DNA of 38,327 nucleotides from Pseudomonadota bacterium (GTDB lineage: Bacteria > Desulfobacterota > Desulfovibrionia > Desulfovibrionales > Desulfovibrionaceae): positions 1-38,327 of the forward strand of contig JAEWPX010000010.1 of assembly GCA_023399375.1 (NCBI GenBank). Reading direction: 5' to 3'. Under the pieces are notes generated by a model that did not search any database, had not been told where the DNA came from, and worked only from the letters and a program-made list of their open reading frames with translations. Shown here piece by piece: positions 24,943 to 32,848 of this stretch; the first letter of the stretch is position 1, and every line of letters begins with the position of its first letter. Made by a program: the position numbers and the translations under genes.

Positions 24943-25386
24943 TCAAGCTCCTTTGTTGGTGGCCTCAAGGGCGGCCACCCGTTTTTCAATGTCCGCAAGC
25001 TCCACGGCCTTCCGGTGCGCTTCGACCAGCCCGGCCACGGCCTGCGCTTCGCTCGGGGTCAACTCGCCACGAGCCACGGCCTCCAGGACGGCGGCGGTCA
25101 CGGCGGGGATGTCGGCGACACTCTCCATGGTGGGCAGGGAGACCTTGACGGGCGCGTCCTTACGGGGCGGCACGATCCTTTCCAGACATAGCCGCAGGGC
25201 CGTCATATCGCCGCCCAGGGCCAACTCCACGGCCTTCCGGGTCAACCCCTCGGCCTCGCCATCAAGAAGCGCCTGAGCGGCGATGGTGGCCTTGTGGCGC
25301 GATCCGGTTTTGCACCCGCTCGGATTTCCCGAAACGCCCTTGGGGAAGGGCCGGCCTCGCTGTTTTTTTTCTGCCTTATCAGCCAT
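24943..25386 (-). CDS. DUF5681 domain protein
   Basis: 147 aa. The N-terminal RGRPFPKGVSGNPSG is the signature of DUF5681, a basic Gly/Pro motif common in phage genes, often near terminases. The rest is helical with a C-terminal coiled coil (DIEKRVAALEA), again like the three small genes downstream. The start ATG 25386 has GGGGGCGG upstream. No terminase follows, so here it may serve DNA binding in another setting. Confidence 0.82.
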   Translation of the reverse strand: MADKAEKKQRGRPFPKGVSGNPSGCKTGSRHKATIAAQALLDGEAEGLTRKAVELALGGDMTALRLCLERIVPPRKDAPVKVSLPTMESVADIPAVTAAVLEAVARGELTPSEAQAVAGLVEAHRKAVELADIEKRVAALEATNKGA

Positions 25387-25394
25387 ACCGCCCC

Positions 25395-25874
25395 CTACGC
25401 CGCCACGCCCTTTGCCGGGGCCTGGGCTTTGGTCATCATCTTCATGCGCTCCTCGATCTCGCGGGCGTACTTCGCCAGAAGCCAGAAGGTCGTGTATTCC
25501 GCGCCGGCCCGGTCGCCGCAGAAGAGGAAGGGCACGGCATAGCGCACCTGGAATGTGAGGACCGATTGAAGCACGGCGTGGGGTTTCATCTCCGACCGAT
25601 AGAGGCCATCGGCCACGTCGCGCATGGACGCCTCGACCACCACGGCTTTGAGGTCATAGGCAGACAGGCGGCGAAGCTCCTTCTCGAACCGTTCCCGGTT
25701 TGCCCCCATGAGGCAGCCCACCAAATCGCCAAGCTCCTTGCGCTCGATGCCCACGCGATCCTCGAAACCGGGAAGCGAGTAATCAGCAGTCGGCAGGGCG
25801 GCGCGTTCCACCTCGGCCTCGTACTTGGCGAAGGGGAACGGGCGTTGCTCCCTGGTGTCAGCGATGATCCGCAT
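25395..25874 (-). CDS. ERCC4/XPF-type nuclease
   Basis: 159 aa. The nuclease core is plain: D6 in IIADTREQ, then ERKELGD (E44, R45, K46, D50), the ERK-x3-D motif that binds metal and cuts DNA in the XPF/Mus81 fold. There is no helicase or HhH domain, as in phage-encoded stand-alone forms. GGGGAGG precedes ATG 25874. It overlaps the 59-aa gene upstream by 17 bases. A role in resolving branched replication products of the element is plausible. Confidence 0.88.
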   Translation of the reverse strand: MRIIADTREQRPFPFAKYEAEVERAALPTADYSLPGFEDRVGIERKELGDLVGCLMGANRERFEKELRRLSAYDLKAVVVEASMRDVADGLYRSEMKPHAVLQSVLTFQVRYAVPFLFCGDRAGAEYTTFWLLAKYAREIEERMKMMTKAQAPAKGVAA

Positions 25875-26037
25875 AACGGCCTCCCCGGCGCTTGGGCTTG
25901 TAGCCGCTCTTCTTGGCGCTCAGTGCGCGCTCCATGCGCTCGAGCTCTCGGATGGCCTCGGTCTCAAGCTCGGCTTCGGACTGCGGCGGCATGTGCATGG
26001 GGCAGGCCTTGGCACCATTTATTTCAATCCTGGGCAT
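25858..26037 (-). CDS. Small hypothetical protein
   Basis: 59 aa from ATG 26037 with GAGGG six bases upstream. The start MPRIEINGAKACPMHMPPQ is followed by an acidic helix and a strongly basic end (KKSGYKPKRRGGR), so nucleic-acid contact is possible. It is coupled to the ERCC4 nuclease by overlap. The candidate origin lies immediately upstream. Confidence 0.5.
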   Translation of the reverse strand: MPRIEINGAKACPMHMPPQSEAELETEAIRELERMERALSAKKSGYKPKRRGGRYADHR

Positions 26038-26077
26038 GATATTCCCTCTCAGGTGGAAAACGCAGATTTCGTGCATC

Positions 26078-26196
26078 GTGGGTTTTGGTGGTTTCGTGGG
26101 TTTTCTACATCCACTCATAGTATTTTCGCAGACACTCACTCCCTGCGAAATTCCCCGCGTTAGATATAGAAAACCCATGAAACCCATAAAACCCAC
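26078..26196. other. Iteron-rich inverted repeat, candidate replication origin
   Basis: Arms of 30 bases (26078-26107 and 26167-26196) pair at 26 of 30 positions. Each arm is built of three tandem units of the type RTGGGTTTT / RTGGGTTTC. Inside lies a second perfect stem TTTCGCAG / CTGCGAAA (26124-26131 and 26143-26150). The right arm ends on the stop codon of the primase gene. P4-type elements replicate from iteron arrays bound by their primase-helicase, so this is a candidate origin; a bulky terminator is the alternative. Confidence 0.5.
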
Positions 26197-28574
26197 TACT
26201 CACCCCCGGGCAGCATCTTCCATTGAGCCGTCCCGGAGACAGAACCATACTGAGTCAGCTTCAAGCCGTTCACGATCCGTCCCGCCTGCCGGCGCAACCA
26301 CCACCCCAGGCGACGGGTGTTGATGGCCCGGCCTTCGCCCGCGATGTCGTGCAGGACCTCAGCAAGCGGGCTATCGTCTTCCTCGCCGGCCTTGACGATC
26401 TCCTTGACCGTCCTTGGGGTTCGGCCGAAGCGATCCCACCAAGCGGCAACCAGGGCGCGCAGCATGGCGGCCTCGGGGTCGTCTTCCATGACGGCGGCGC
26501 GGCTCTCACAGGGATCGGCAGCCCCGGCCCAAACCATGGCGGCACGGACCATGGCCGACCACCGCTCAAAGCTCCCAAACGGCGCGAGGTCGAGGCCCGG
26601 CCGGCCGGCGGCGACATAGGCCCGCATGACGGTCAGGGCGGCGGCCACATACTCGGCCCGGCGCTCCATGGCCCTGGCCACGGGGTCGAAGGCAAAGCTC
26701 CGCTCCTCCGGGCGTTCAAGGCCGGGGTCAAGGCGGCATAGGACAGCCCGACGCGAGAGGTCGCCCGCCAAGCTCAGGTTGTTGCCGTTGGCGCTCCAAA
26801 GGGCCGTGTTGGGGATTTCCACCTGAGAGGATGCCCCCAGGGGCCGCACCTTCACGGCCTCGGAAGTCGTGGCTTGACACAGGAGGTCCGACCGAAGGTT
26901 GCCGTTGATGTTGTCCAGGCTCACAAGCGCGTCCCCGGACAGGAGGCAGCCAATAAGGCGCTTTTCAAGCTCGGCATGGTCGGAGGTGGCCGAAAGGACA
27001 GCCGACCGCCGGCCCGTGGAGATGGCGGCGGCTATGTCGAGAAGTGTGCTCTTGCCCGATCCGCGAACCGGGGCCGTGATGGCGAAGACAGGCACGGAGG
27101 CCAGGGCAGGCCGGGCAACTGCCGTCAGGATGAGCGCCAAGGCCACGGAGCAATCGAGCGGTTCCACGAAGGCGAAGCCAGCCAGCAGGGCCGCCAGAGC
27201 ATCAAGCGACGCGCGGGCATCGGCCAGTCCAGGGGCGCCCGGGACCTCGACGGCCAACCCATGGGCCATGAAATAGCCGCTGGCGGCGTCATAGCCTGGG
27301 ACCAGGAGCAACGAACCATCGGCGCGCATGGTGGGACAGGCGACAACACCCCGTAGCGGCGGCACAGGCCAAAGGCCGGCACGTGCCTGGATGGTTTCGG
27401 CCAACTCCTTGGGCGGGTTCGCAGGCTTCCAGGCATCATCCCTGACGTTGAATTTCTCGAAGCTGGCGAAGCGGCCGAGAACGTCCATAAGGAACGCCTT
27501 TTGCGCTTCCATGATGACCACGGCCCCGGCCGGGCGGGAAACGCCGTCAGCCATGGCGGATGCCGGCAGGGTCGCCACGCGTACAAGCTGGCCGCCGCGC
27601 TGAAAGGTTCGGTATTCGGTAGGCAGGTCGGGCCGGGCAAGCACCGCTTCACAGGCGTCCACGGCTTCGCTCATGGCCCCGTTGATGAGGCGGATGGGCT
27701 TTCCCTTGTCCTGAGTGCCCCCGGGCGTGTCCTGGCTATTTGGGGCCTCGGCGGACGGTTCCCAGGCTGGCGCGGCCTTGACCAGTTCCAGGAGGCTTTC
27801 CCGCGTCCCCCCGGCGGCCAGCCAGTCGGACACGTCGCCCTTGGGCGGCAGGCCGGGCAATTCAATGACCTTGACCACCTCGGCCAGCCCGTGAAGCTGT
27901 CGGGCCACGTCGCGAGCGTGCTTGCGGCCGGGGTCGTCGTTGTCGGGCAGGATGCACACGCGCTTGTCGGCAAAATGGCGGTTATACTCGGCCCGCCATT
28001 TCCCCGCACCTTGGGCGTTGCAGGTCGCAGCCAGGCCAAGAGCGGCCAGGGCGTCGGCGTCCTTCTCGCCCTCGACGATGAAGACGGCCTTTGCCTGGAT
28101 GATCTCCAGCAGGCGGTAGGGCACGAGCTCGATACCCTTGACGCTGGGAATCCACCCGCCGGTCCCGTCTGGCCGGCGCTGCGTGAACGTCTTCGGCTCC
28201 CAGCGTGTGACCTGGAAGACCAGCTTGCCGTCCAGGCCCAGGTAGTCATAGGCGGCGGCGACGCGGCGACGGTTGTTCCTGGCCGACCTATCAGCCTCAA
28301 GGCCGAGGTCCCGGGCCAGCTCCCGGGCGGCCTCCCCTTGCTTGATGCCCCGGATAGCGGCCCATAGGGAAATAGGGTCGCCTCCCTTGGCATCGGTCGC
28401 AAAATCACCCCAGGCTCCCGTGTCCAAGTTCACGGAGCAGGATCGGCCCTGGCCACCTTCGAGAGAAGCACAGACGTATTCCCCGGCCTCGGCGCGCCCA
28501 CCGGGCAACCAGCGGGGCAGAAGGTTCCCCAGGCGCGGGAGGACGGCGGCGTTGATGGATTTGAAGTCGATCAC
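26196..28574 (-). CDS. Replication primase-helicase (TOPRIM plus P-loop ATPase)
   Basis: 792 aa starting at GTG 28574. An N-terminal DNA-binding region (1-100) lacks a full CHC2 zinc finger. A TOPRIM segment follows: IVEGEKD (E168/E170) and DNDDPG (D211, D213). The second half holds a P-loop APVRGSGKST (501-510) with a helicase-type ATPase. The pairing of primase and helicase in one chain is the P4-alpha plan. The GTG overlaps the stop of the 55-aa gene upstream (GTGA), and AGGGAG lies eight bases before. It should replicate the excised element, with the inverted repeat at its end as a possible target. Confidence 0.88.
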   Translation of the reverse strand: MIDFKSINAAVLPRLGNLLPRWLPGGRAEAGEYVCASLEGGQGRSCSVNLDTGAWGDFATDAKGGDPISLWAAIRGIKQGEAARELARDLGLEADRSARNNRRRVAAAYDYLGLDGKLVFQVTRWEPKTFTQRRPDGTGGWIPSVKGIELVPYRLLEIIQAKAVFIVEGEKDADALAALGLAATCNAQGAGKWRAEYNRHFADKRVCILPDNDDPGRKHARDVARQLHGLAEVVKVIELPGLPPKGDVSDWLAAGGTRESLLELVKAAPAWEPSAEAPNSQDTPGGTQDKGKPIRLINGAMSEAVDACEAVLARPDLPTEYRTFQRGGQLVRVATLPASAMADGVSRPAGAVVIMEAQKAFLMDVLGRFASFEKFNVRDDAWKPANPPKELAETIQARAGLWPVPPLRGVVACPTMRADGSLLLVPGYDAASGYFMAHGLAVEVPGAPGLADARASLDALAALLAGFAFVEPLDCSVALALILTAVARPALASVPVFAITAPVRGSGKSTLLDIAAAISTGRRSAVLSATSDHAELEKRLIGCLLSGDALVSLDNINGNLRSDLLCQATTSEAVKVRPLGASSQVEIPNTALWSANGNNLSLAGDLSRRAVLCRLDPGLERPEERSFAFDPVARAMERRAEYVAAALTVMRAYVAAGRPGLDLAPFGSFERWSAMVRAAMVWAGAADPCESRAAVMEDDPEAAMLRALVAAWWDRFGRTPRTVKEIVKAGEEDDSPLAEVLHDIAGEGRAINTRRLGWWLRRQAGRIVNGLKLTQYGSVSGTAQWKMLPGGE

Positions 28575-28738
28575 GCCCGTTCTCCCTGCCGCTCTCGCAA
28601 CATCTCGGCCGCCTGATCCAAGGCGTCGATCCACAGCGACAAACGACGGCTCCACGGCCACCCAAGGGAAGCCAAGCCGGCGAGCAGGAGATTGCGACCG
28701 AACAGCAAGCCAGTGATCCAAACGCGGTTCGTATTCAT
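28571..28738 (-). CDS. Small hydrophobic protein
   Basis: 55 aa, with a hydrophobic N-terminal stretch (about 8-29, one possible membrane helix) and an acidic/basic helical tail (AAEMLRERQGERA). Its ATG overlaps the HTH_39 stop (ATGA), and its stop overlaps the primase GTG, so it is fully embedded in the operon. GGGGGTGG is a weak ribosome site. Not recognised. Confidence 0.55.
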   Translation of the reverse strand: MNTNRVWITGLLFGRNLLLAGLASLGWPWSRRLSLWIDALDQAAEMLRERQGERA

Positions 28739-29058
28739 GCCGCCACCCCCTTGAGCAGGTAGCGGGCTACCCGGTGCGGGTTCCCTTCGCTGGTGATATC
28801 CGTGTCCCAGGCCGTCACGATGTTGTGTCCAAGCTGGCGAAGCTCCATAATCCTGGCAGCCGGGTGCAACACGTCGAGAAGTCGGCGCGCCTCCAAGGTT
28901 GTGAGCGGGCCTTTGCGAAGTGCGGCGAGAAGCCGGGCACGTTGGGAGCTTGCTGAGTTGACGGCGGCGTCGGGGGATGGCAGAGAGGACTTGCAGCTGG
29001 ATTTGATTTTCGCGCCGTCGCCCTGGCCGGGGTGGCGGCGCTCTTTTTTTGCGTTCAC
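28735..29058 (-). CDS. HTH_39-type helix-turn-helix protein
   Basis: 107 aa from GTG 29058 (GTGA overlap with the gene upstream, GAGGGGG eight bases before). A basic disordered lead of about 35 residues is followed by ARLLAALRKGPLTTLEARRLLDVL and ARIMELRQLGHNIVTAWDTD, the wording of the small HTH_39 (winged-helix type) domain seen in prophage and satellite genomes. Probably a DNA-binding accessory to replication or regulation. Confidence 0.75.
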   Translation of the reverse strand: MNAKKERRHPGQGDGAKIKSSCKSSLPSPDAAVNSASSQRARLLAALRKGPLTTLEARRLLDVLHPAARIMELRQLGHNIVTAWDTDITSEGNPHRVARYLLKGVAA

Positions 29059-29297
29059 TGCATTGCCCCCTCGTCGGCCAGCGCGCACCGCAACAGGTTG
29101 AGGGCATCGCCGTAAGCGGCCTCCAGTACCGAGAGAATCATTTCCTCGATTTTGATGGCTTCCGGGTTCCCAGTTTGCCGGGCCTGTTCCAGGCGTTGCA
29201 TGGCCTCCTGGCGGCCGACCAGAAGGGGGTTGAGGTGGTAGAGGAGCAACGCGTCGGTAATAGCTTTGGCAGAAGGAGAGGGGGTGCTATGCTGCAT
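29055..29297 (-). CDS. Small hypothetical protein
   Basis: 80 aa, helical, with no motif recognised. ATG 29297 was chosen for the AAGGGG six bases before; a GTG at 29312 is a longer alternative. It overlaps the AlpA-like gene upstream and the HTH_39 gene downstream, so it is part of the replication operon. Confidence 0.6.
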   Translation of the reverse strand: MQHSTPSPSAKAITDALLLYHLNPLLVGRQEAMQRLEQARQTGNPEAIKIEEMILSVLEAAYGDALNLLRCALADEGAMQ

Positions 29298-29514
29298 AGT
29301 TGGCCCCTTCACCGCTCGCCACGCGATTGACTAGGTCGTCAACAACGGACTCAGGCCATGCCACAGCACGGCCACCAGGGAGACGGATAGGGGCCGGGAG
29401 CTTACCGGCCTTGATCAGGTCGTAAACGCGGCTTTTTTTGTAGCCGATCCGGGTAAGAAACTCGGGGAGCCGAACGAGTCGTTCAGGTTTTGAAGAAGGG
29501 GAAGCGAGGTGCAT
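29287..29514 (-). CDS. AlpA-family regulator / excisionase-like protein
   Basis: 75 aa. The AlpA (MerR-like winged helix) pattern is evident: RLPEFLTRIGYKKSRVYDLI, then GKLPAPIRLPGGRAVAWPES and a VVDDLV helix. AlpA-type proteins switch on integrase or act in excision in P4-like elements. ATG 29514 with GGGAG nine bases before was preferred; an upstream ATG (29571) has no good site. It opens the leftward operon that continues through the primase. Confidence 0.85.
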   Translation of the reverse strand: MHLASPSSKPERLVRLPEFLTRIGYKKSRVYDLIKAGKLPAPIRLPGGRAVAWPESVVDDLVNRVASGEGANYAA

Positions 29515-29636
29515 CTGGACATTCTCCCGTTGTGGTTGGGAGTGGCCGCCCTCCACGGGGCGAATGTCCATTTTTGACCAGAGCGGCCCAAAAAAATCAC
29601 AAGGAGAGAATTAACTATTTTCGGGCACAAAAAAGT

Positions 29637-30296
29637 TCATGCCGGTATTACCTCCATGATCATTGACCCAAGTCCTGCAGACCTCGCCTTATCATGTTCA
29701 ACTTGCAGGAAAAAGTTCATGATAAAACGGAAGAATGGCCCTGTATATTCACCTGAAATCCTATCGACGTGACAGCCTCGCCCATGCCCTCCCGCCGCAA
29801 GGTAGATAGGATGGAGCAAAAGAATTGCACAGCGAGAGGCATTGTCTTTGTCCCGGCCAGGAGAACCCTTTTTCGCCACCTCCTCCAAAGCTGTTTTACG
29901 CCACTGCTGGAGATATGTGTGAATGTAACGCTCATCTGGGCTATCCTTCCATGGGCGAGAATTAAACCACAAATCACGGTCAATAGGCTTAACCAATTCG
30001 AGGGATTGAGCATCAACAACATGCGGTGAGCACTCAAGGATGGGGAGAAGAACATCTATTGCAGCTGCTATGTCTTTCAAGCGTCTCTTAACATCTGACG
30101 TGGAAGGAGCTTCCTGGAAGGATTTTCTATCCTCATATTCGCAGACAACCTCTTTGATGTCGCGTTTTAGATTGTTGTTAAACGATAGATTGCATTCGCG
30201 TTCTAGTGTGTAGAAGTCAAGATTGACACTTTCTATCCGCTCCAAAGTCAGGCTATAGACTTTGCCTAGCCGCATATATGGATTCATCTCTGCCAT
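29637..30296 (-). CDS. Hypothetical protein beside the integrase
   Basis: 219 aa, low-GC gene unlike its neighbours. Soluble, with a conserved-looking middle (DRDLWFNSRPWKDSPDERYIHTYLQQW) and a C-terminal hydrophobic stretch (GPFFRFIMNFFLQV). I recognise no family. The start is either ATG 30296 or ATG 30287; the AAAGGG nearby suits the second better. Its place between AlpA and the integrase, where P4-like elements carry cargo or defence genes, makes it a cargo candidate. Confidence 0.65.
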   Translation of the reverse strand: MAEMNPYMRLGKVYSLTLERIESVNLDFYTLERECNLSFNNNLKRDIKEVVCEYEDRKSFQEAPSTSDVKRRLKDIAAAIDVLLPILECSPHVVDAQSLELVKPIDRDLWFNSRPWKDSPDERYIHTYLQQWRKTALEEVAKKGSPGRDKDNASRCAILLLHPIYLAAGGHGRGCHVDRISGEYTGPFFRFIMNFFLQVEHDKARSAGLGSMIMEVIPA

Positions 30297-30382
30297 CCCT
30301 TTGCTAAATTCCTTGATCGGAATCGAGGCATCCCTCCAGGATAAGGATATTTAGGCGTTACAACATGGCGACTAAATATCAA

Positions 30383-31600
30383 CTACTCGCCTGCCGTGGC
30401 GTGAAGCGGCGTCACCTTCGCTCCAGCCTTGATTTTCTCTAGGTAGTCGGCCCACGCCTGCATCATCCGGCGGCGCTCGGGCAGGTGTTCCGCGAAATTG
30501 TAGGCTGCACGGACGGCATTCCGTTCACCGTGGGCAAGCTGGCGCTCGATAGCGTCCCGGTTCCACCCCTGTTCGTTGAGCAGGGTAGAGGCCATAGAGC
30601 GGAAGCCGTGGCCGGTCATTTCGTCTTTGGTGTACCCCATGCGGCGCAGGGCGGCTAAAACGGTGTTCTCGGACATAGGGCGCGCCGAGGTCCGGATTGA
30701 TGGGAACACGTAGCGCCCGGCTCCGGTCAGGGGATGCAGTTCCCGCAGGATGGCGACGGCTTGCCGGGAAAGGGGAACAACGTGTTGCTCCCGCATCTTC
30801 ATCTTCTCGGCAGGTATGCGCCATTCGGCCTTGTCGAGGTCGATTTCCGACCATTCGGCATGGCGCAGTTCGCCGGGGCGGACAAAAACAAGCGGGGCAA
30901 GACGCAAGGCGCAGCAGGCCACCATGGAGCCCTGATAACCATCTATGGCCCGCAGGAGTTGCGCTACGGCCTTGGGGTCCGTGATGCTGGCGTGATGCTT
31001 CTCCCTGGCAGGCGGCAATGATCCGCGCAGGGCGGCGGCAATATCCCGGTCAGCCTGCCCCGTGGCAATGGCGTAGCGGAAGACTTGTCCGCACATTTGC
31101 AGAATGCGGCGGGCGCTCTCGACGGCTCCCCGTCCTTCGATGAGCCGGACGGCGGCCAACAGTTCAGGGGCGGTAATGTCGCGGATGGGGCGGGGGCCAA
31201 GAGAAGGGAAGACGTTCTTTTCAAGCCGCTGGATCACATCCAGGGAGTGGGAGGGCGACCACTTGGGCTTGAAGCGTTCGTACCACTCCCGGGCCACATG
31301 CTCGAATGTAAGGGCCTCGGCGGCGGCTTCGGCTTTTTCTTCTTTCCTGGCCGCGCTCGGATCGATGCCCTTGGCGATGAGCTTTCGCGCTTCGTCGCGT
31401 CGCTCACGGGCTTCCTTGAGGGACACGTCAGGATAGACGCCAAGGGAGAGGCGATTTTCCTTGCTGGCCAGCCAGTATCGCAGCCGCCACCATTTCCCCC
31501 CCTTGGGACTGACCTCCAAGTATAGGCCGCGCTCATCCTTGAGCCTCAAGGTCTTGTCCGTGGCCTTGGCGTTTCTTACGGCAGCATCGGTAAGGGGCAT
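30383..31600 (-). CDS. int: P4-type tyrosine integrase
   Basis: 405 aa. It begins with the DUF4102-like arm-binding domain (LTDAAVRNAKATDK, then GLYLEVSPKGGKWWRLRY) and ends with the catalytic domain: R241 in VRPGELR, H331-x2-R334 in TGHGFRS, H357 in LAHGE and the nucleophile Y367 in RAAYN. GGGAGG lies nine bases before ATG 31600, and an inverted copy of the arm octamer overlaps this spot, hinting at self-control. It lies next to the 3' end of tRNA-Ser, the usual target of this family, and reads away from the tRNA. Confidence 0.95.
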   Translation of the reverse strand: MPLTDAAVRNAKATDKTLRLKDERGLYLEVSPKGGKWWRLRYWLASKENRLSLGVYPDVSLKEARERRDEARKLIAKGIDPSAARKEEKAEAAAEALTFEHVAREWYERFKPKWSPSHSLDVIQRLEKNVFPSLGPRPIRDITAPELLAAVRLIEGRGAVESARRILQMCGQVFRYAIATGQADRDIAAALRGSLPPAREKHHASITDPKAVAQLLRAIDGYQGSMVACCALRLAPLVFVRPGELRHAEWSEIDLDKAEWRIPAEKMKMREQHVVPLSRQAVAILRELHPLTGAGRYVFPSIRTSARPMSENTVLAALRRMGYTKDEMTGHGFRSMASTLLNEQGWNRDAIERQLAHGERNAVRAAYNFAEHLPERRRMMQAWADYLEKIKAGAKVTPLHATAGE

Positions 31601-31610
31601 ACCGGATAAC
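31601..31610 (-). promoter_or_regulatory. Inverted arm-type octamer at the integrase ribosome site
   Basis: On the minus strand GTTATCCGGT lies between GGGAGG and the integrase ATG. It equals the arm repeats but in the opposite orientation, so bound integrase could block its own translation start or promoter. Confidence 0.45.
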
Positions 31611-31644
31611 CTCCCGTGTTCCAGCAAGGGAGCGGGACCGGCTG

Positions 31645-31696
31645 TTGTCCGGTTGCTCGATTTGCTGTCCGGTTTGTTATCCGGTGAGTTGTCCGG
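31645..31696 (+). repeat. Integrase arm-type repeats, right end
   Basis: TTGTCCGG 31645, CTGTCCGG 31665, TTATCCGG 31677 and TTGTCCGG 31689; the last three are exactly 12 bp apart, like the left array. They lie between the integrase start and the tRNA-Ser end, the expected place for one arm of the attachment site. Confidence 0.65.
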
Positions 31697-31798
31697 ATGT
31701 CAATGGACCAAGGCGGACGAATCCGGACCATGTTTTGCCGAATTTATGTTGATTTTCTTGATTTTTTGGATTGAATCGGACTTGGCTGGACTAAGATT

Positions 31799-31888
31799 TG
31801 GCGGAGGGAGAGGGATTCGAACCCCCGGACGGGTCGCCCCGTCAATGGTTTTCAAGACCACCGCCTTAAACCGCTCGGCCATCCCTCC
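31799..31888 (-). tRNA. tRNA-Ser (anticodon TGA)
   Basis: 90 bases including an encoded CCA. The acceptor GGAGGGA pairs with TCCCTCC, the anticodon loop CTTGAAA gives TGA, there is a long variable arm, and the T-loop GGTTCGAATCC is present. It reads leftward, so its 3' end faces the integrase and the element. This tRNA end is the likely integration target. Confidence 0.95.
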
Positions 31889-31901
31889 GTGCAAGCGCTT
31901 C

Positions 31902-32606
31902 CTAAAGGGCTTTGTCCTTCGAGGCAACCTCGAAATCCGCCGGCTCGCAGCCCAGGCGTCCGAGTTCCTTGTAAAGTTCTTCGGGAATGTCCAGAAAGGC
32001 CAGGCCCACGCCCGGGGCCACGCGGCGTTGGCCCCACGGCTCGTGCCAGGCCACCCGCGTCCGCGTGAGTTCCGCCGTCACGTCCGGAAATTCCACCCAG
32101 GCCGTCTCGCCCAGGGTCCAGTCGCTCACGGTAAAAAGGAAGCAGCCCAGATAGGAAACATTGATCGTAGACGTGCGCTCCCCCCGGCCGTTGCCGTCCG
32201 GCGGCGCGCGCCAGAGCACCGCCGGCAGGTGCGCCTCCACGCGCTCGCCGCGCCGCATCCCCCGCGGCAGGAAATCCCGGCAGGCCGCTACGAATACCGA
32301 CAGCCCGTCGCGCGAGCCCGGCCCCGCATTGTTGCCCAGGGCGTAGACCATGCCCGTGGCCGGGTCGTGCTTGAGCCGCGCAGAAGGATAGATTTCCGTC
32401 AGGGATTGCAGCAGGCGGCGGTCGAGATCCTTGGCCCGCACGAGCGTCGGCACGTCGAAGAGCACGCCGTTGTACCGGCAGTGCCGCGTGGCGGCCTGCA
32501 GCTCTTCCGATGTCCGGGCCACGTCGCATGCGGCCCCGAGGGCGGCCAGTTCCTCGCTGTAGCGGTCCCTGGCCCGGTCGCCGCGGACAACAAGCAACAT
32601 CCGCAT
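31902..32606 (-). CDS. PilZ-domain protein
   Basis: 234 aa. The C-terminal part holds the c-di-GMP pattern: R118-x3-R122 in GMRRGERVE and N149-x-S151-x2-G154 in INVSYLG. The N-terminal 110 residues form a separate alpha/beta domain without a motif I can name; the opening MLLVVRGD and VLFDVPTLV strands look receiver-like but lack the phosphoacceptor setting. ATG 32606 has GAGGCG at eight bases. It follows cheV on the same strand by 242 bases, so c-di-GMP control of motility or surface behaviour is a reasonable reading. Confidence 0.78.
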   Translation of the reverse strand: MRMLLVVRGDRARDRYSEELAALGAACDVARTSEELQAATRHCRYNGVLFDVPTLVRAKDLDRRLLQSLTEIYPSARLKHDPATGMVYALGNNAGPGSRDGLSVFVAACRDFLPRGMRRGERVEAHLPAVLWRAPPDGNGRGERTSTINVSYLGCFLFTVSDWTLGETAWVEFPDVTAELTRTRVAWHEPWGQRRVAPGVGLAFLDIPEELYKELGRLGCEPADFEVASKDKAL

Positions 32607-32848
32607 GGAAAACGCCTCGTCTGCACAACAGTGGTTTGCGGACAAACACCCCGTCCGCAAGGCGCGCCGCCGCGTACGCCCATGTCGCCCTTTGCGGCGC
32701 GTCCCGTGCCTGCGCGCGACCCGCCGCAGGCCATGCGCCCGGGTTCGGGAAAATACGCCTGGATGTTGACGTTTCGTTGAAAACGTCGCTGAAAAACGCC
32801 TGGAAGCAGCGGAAAAATTTCGAAACGGGCCGCGGGCCCGCCGCCGTG

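Noticed and set aside
18400..31888. A complete prophage
   Set aside because: No terminase, portal, capsid, tail or lysis gene could be found among the open frames of the element.
32768..32787. Terminator of cheV (GACGTTT / AAACGTC)
   Set aside because: Stem is short and AT-rich with no U-run on the minus strand; noted under cheV but not listed as a feature.
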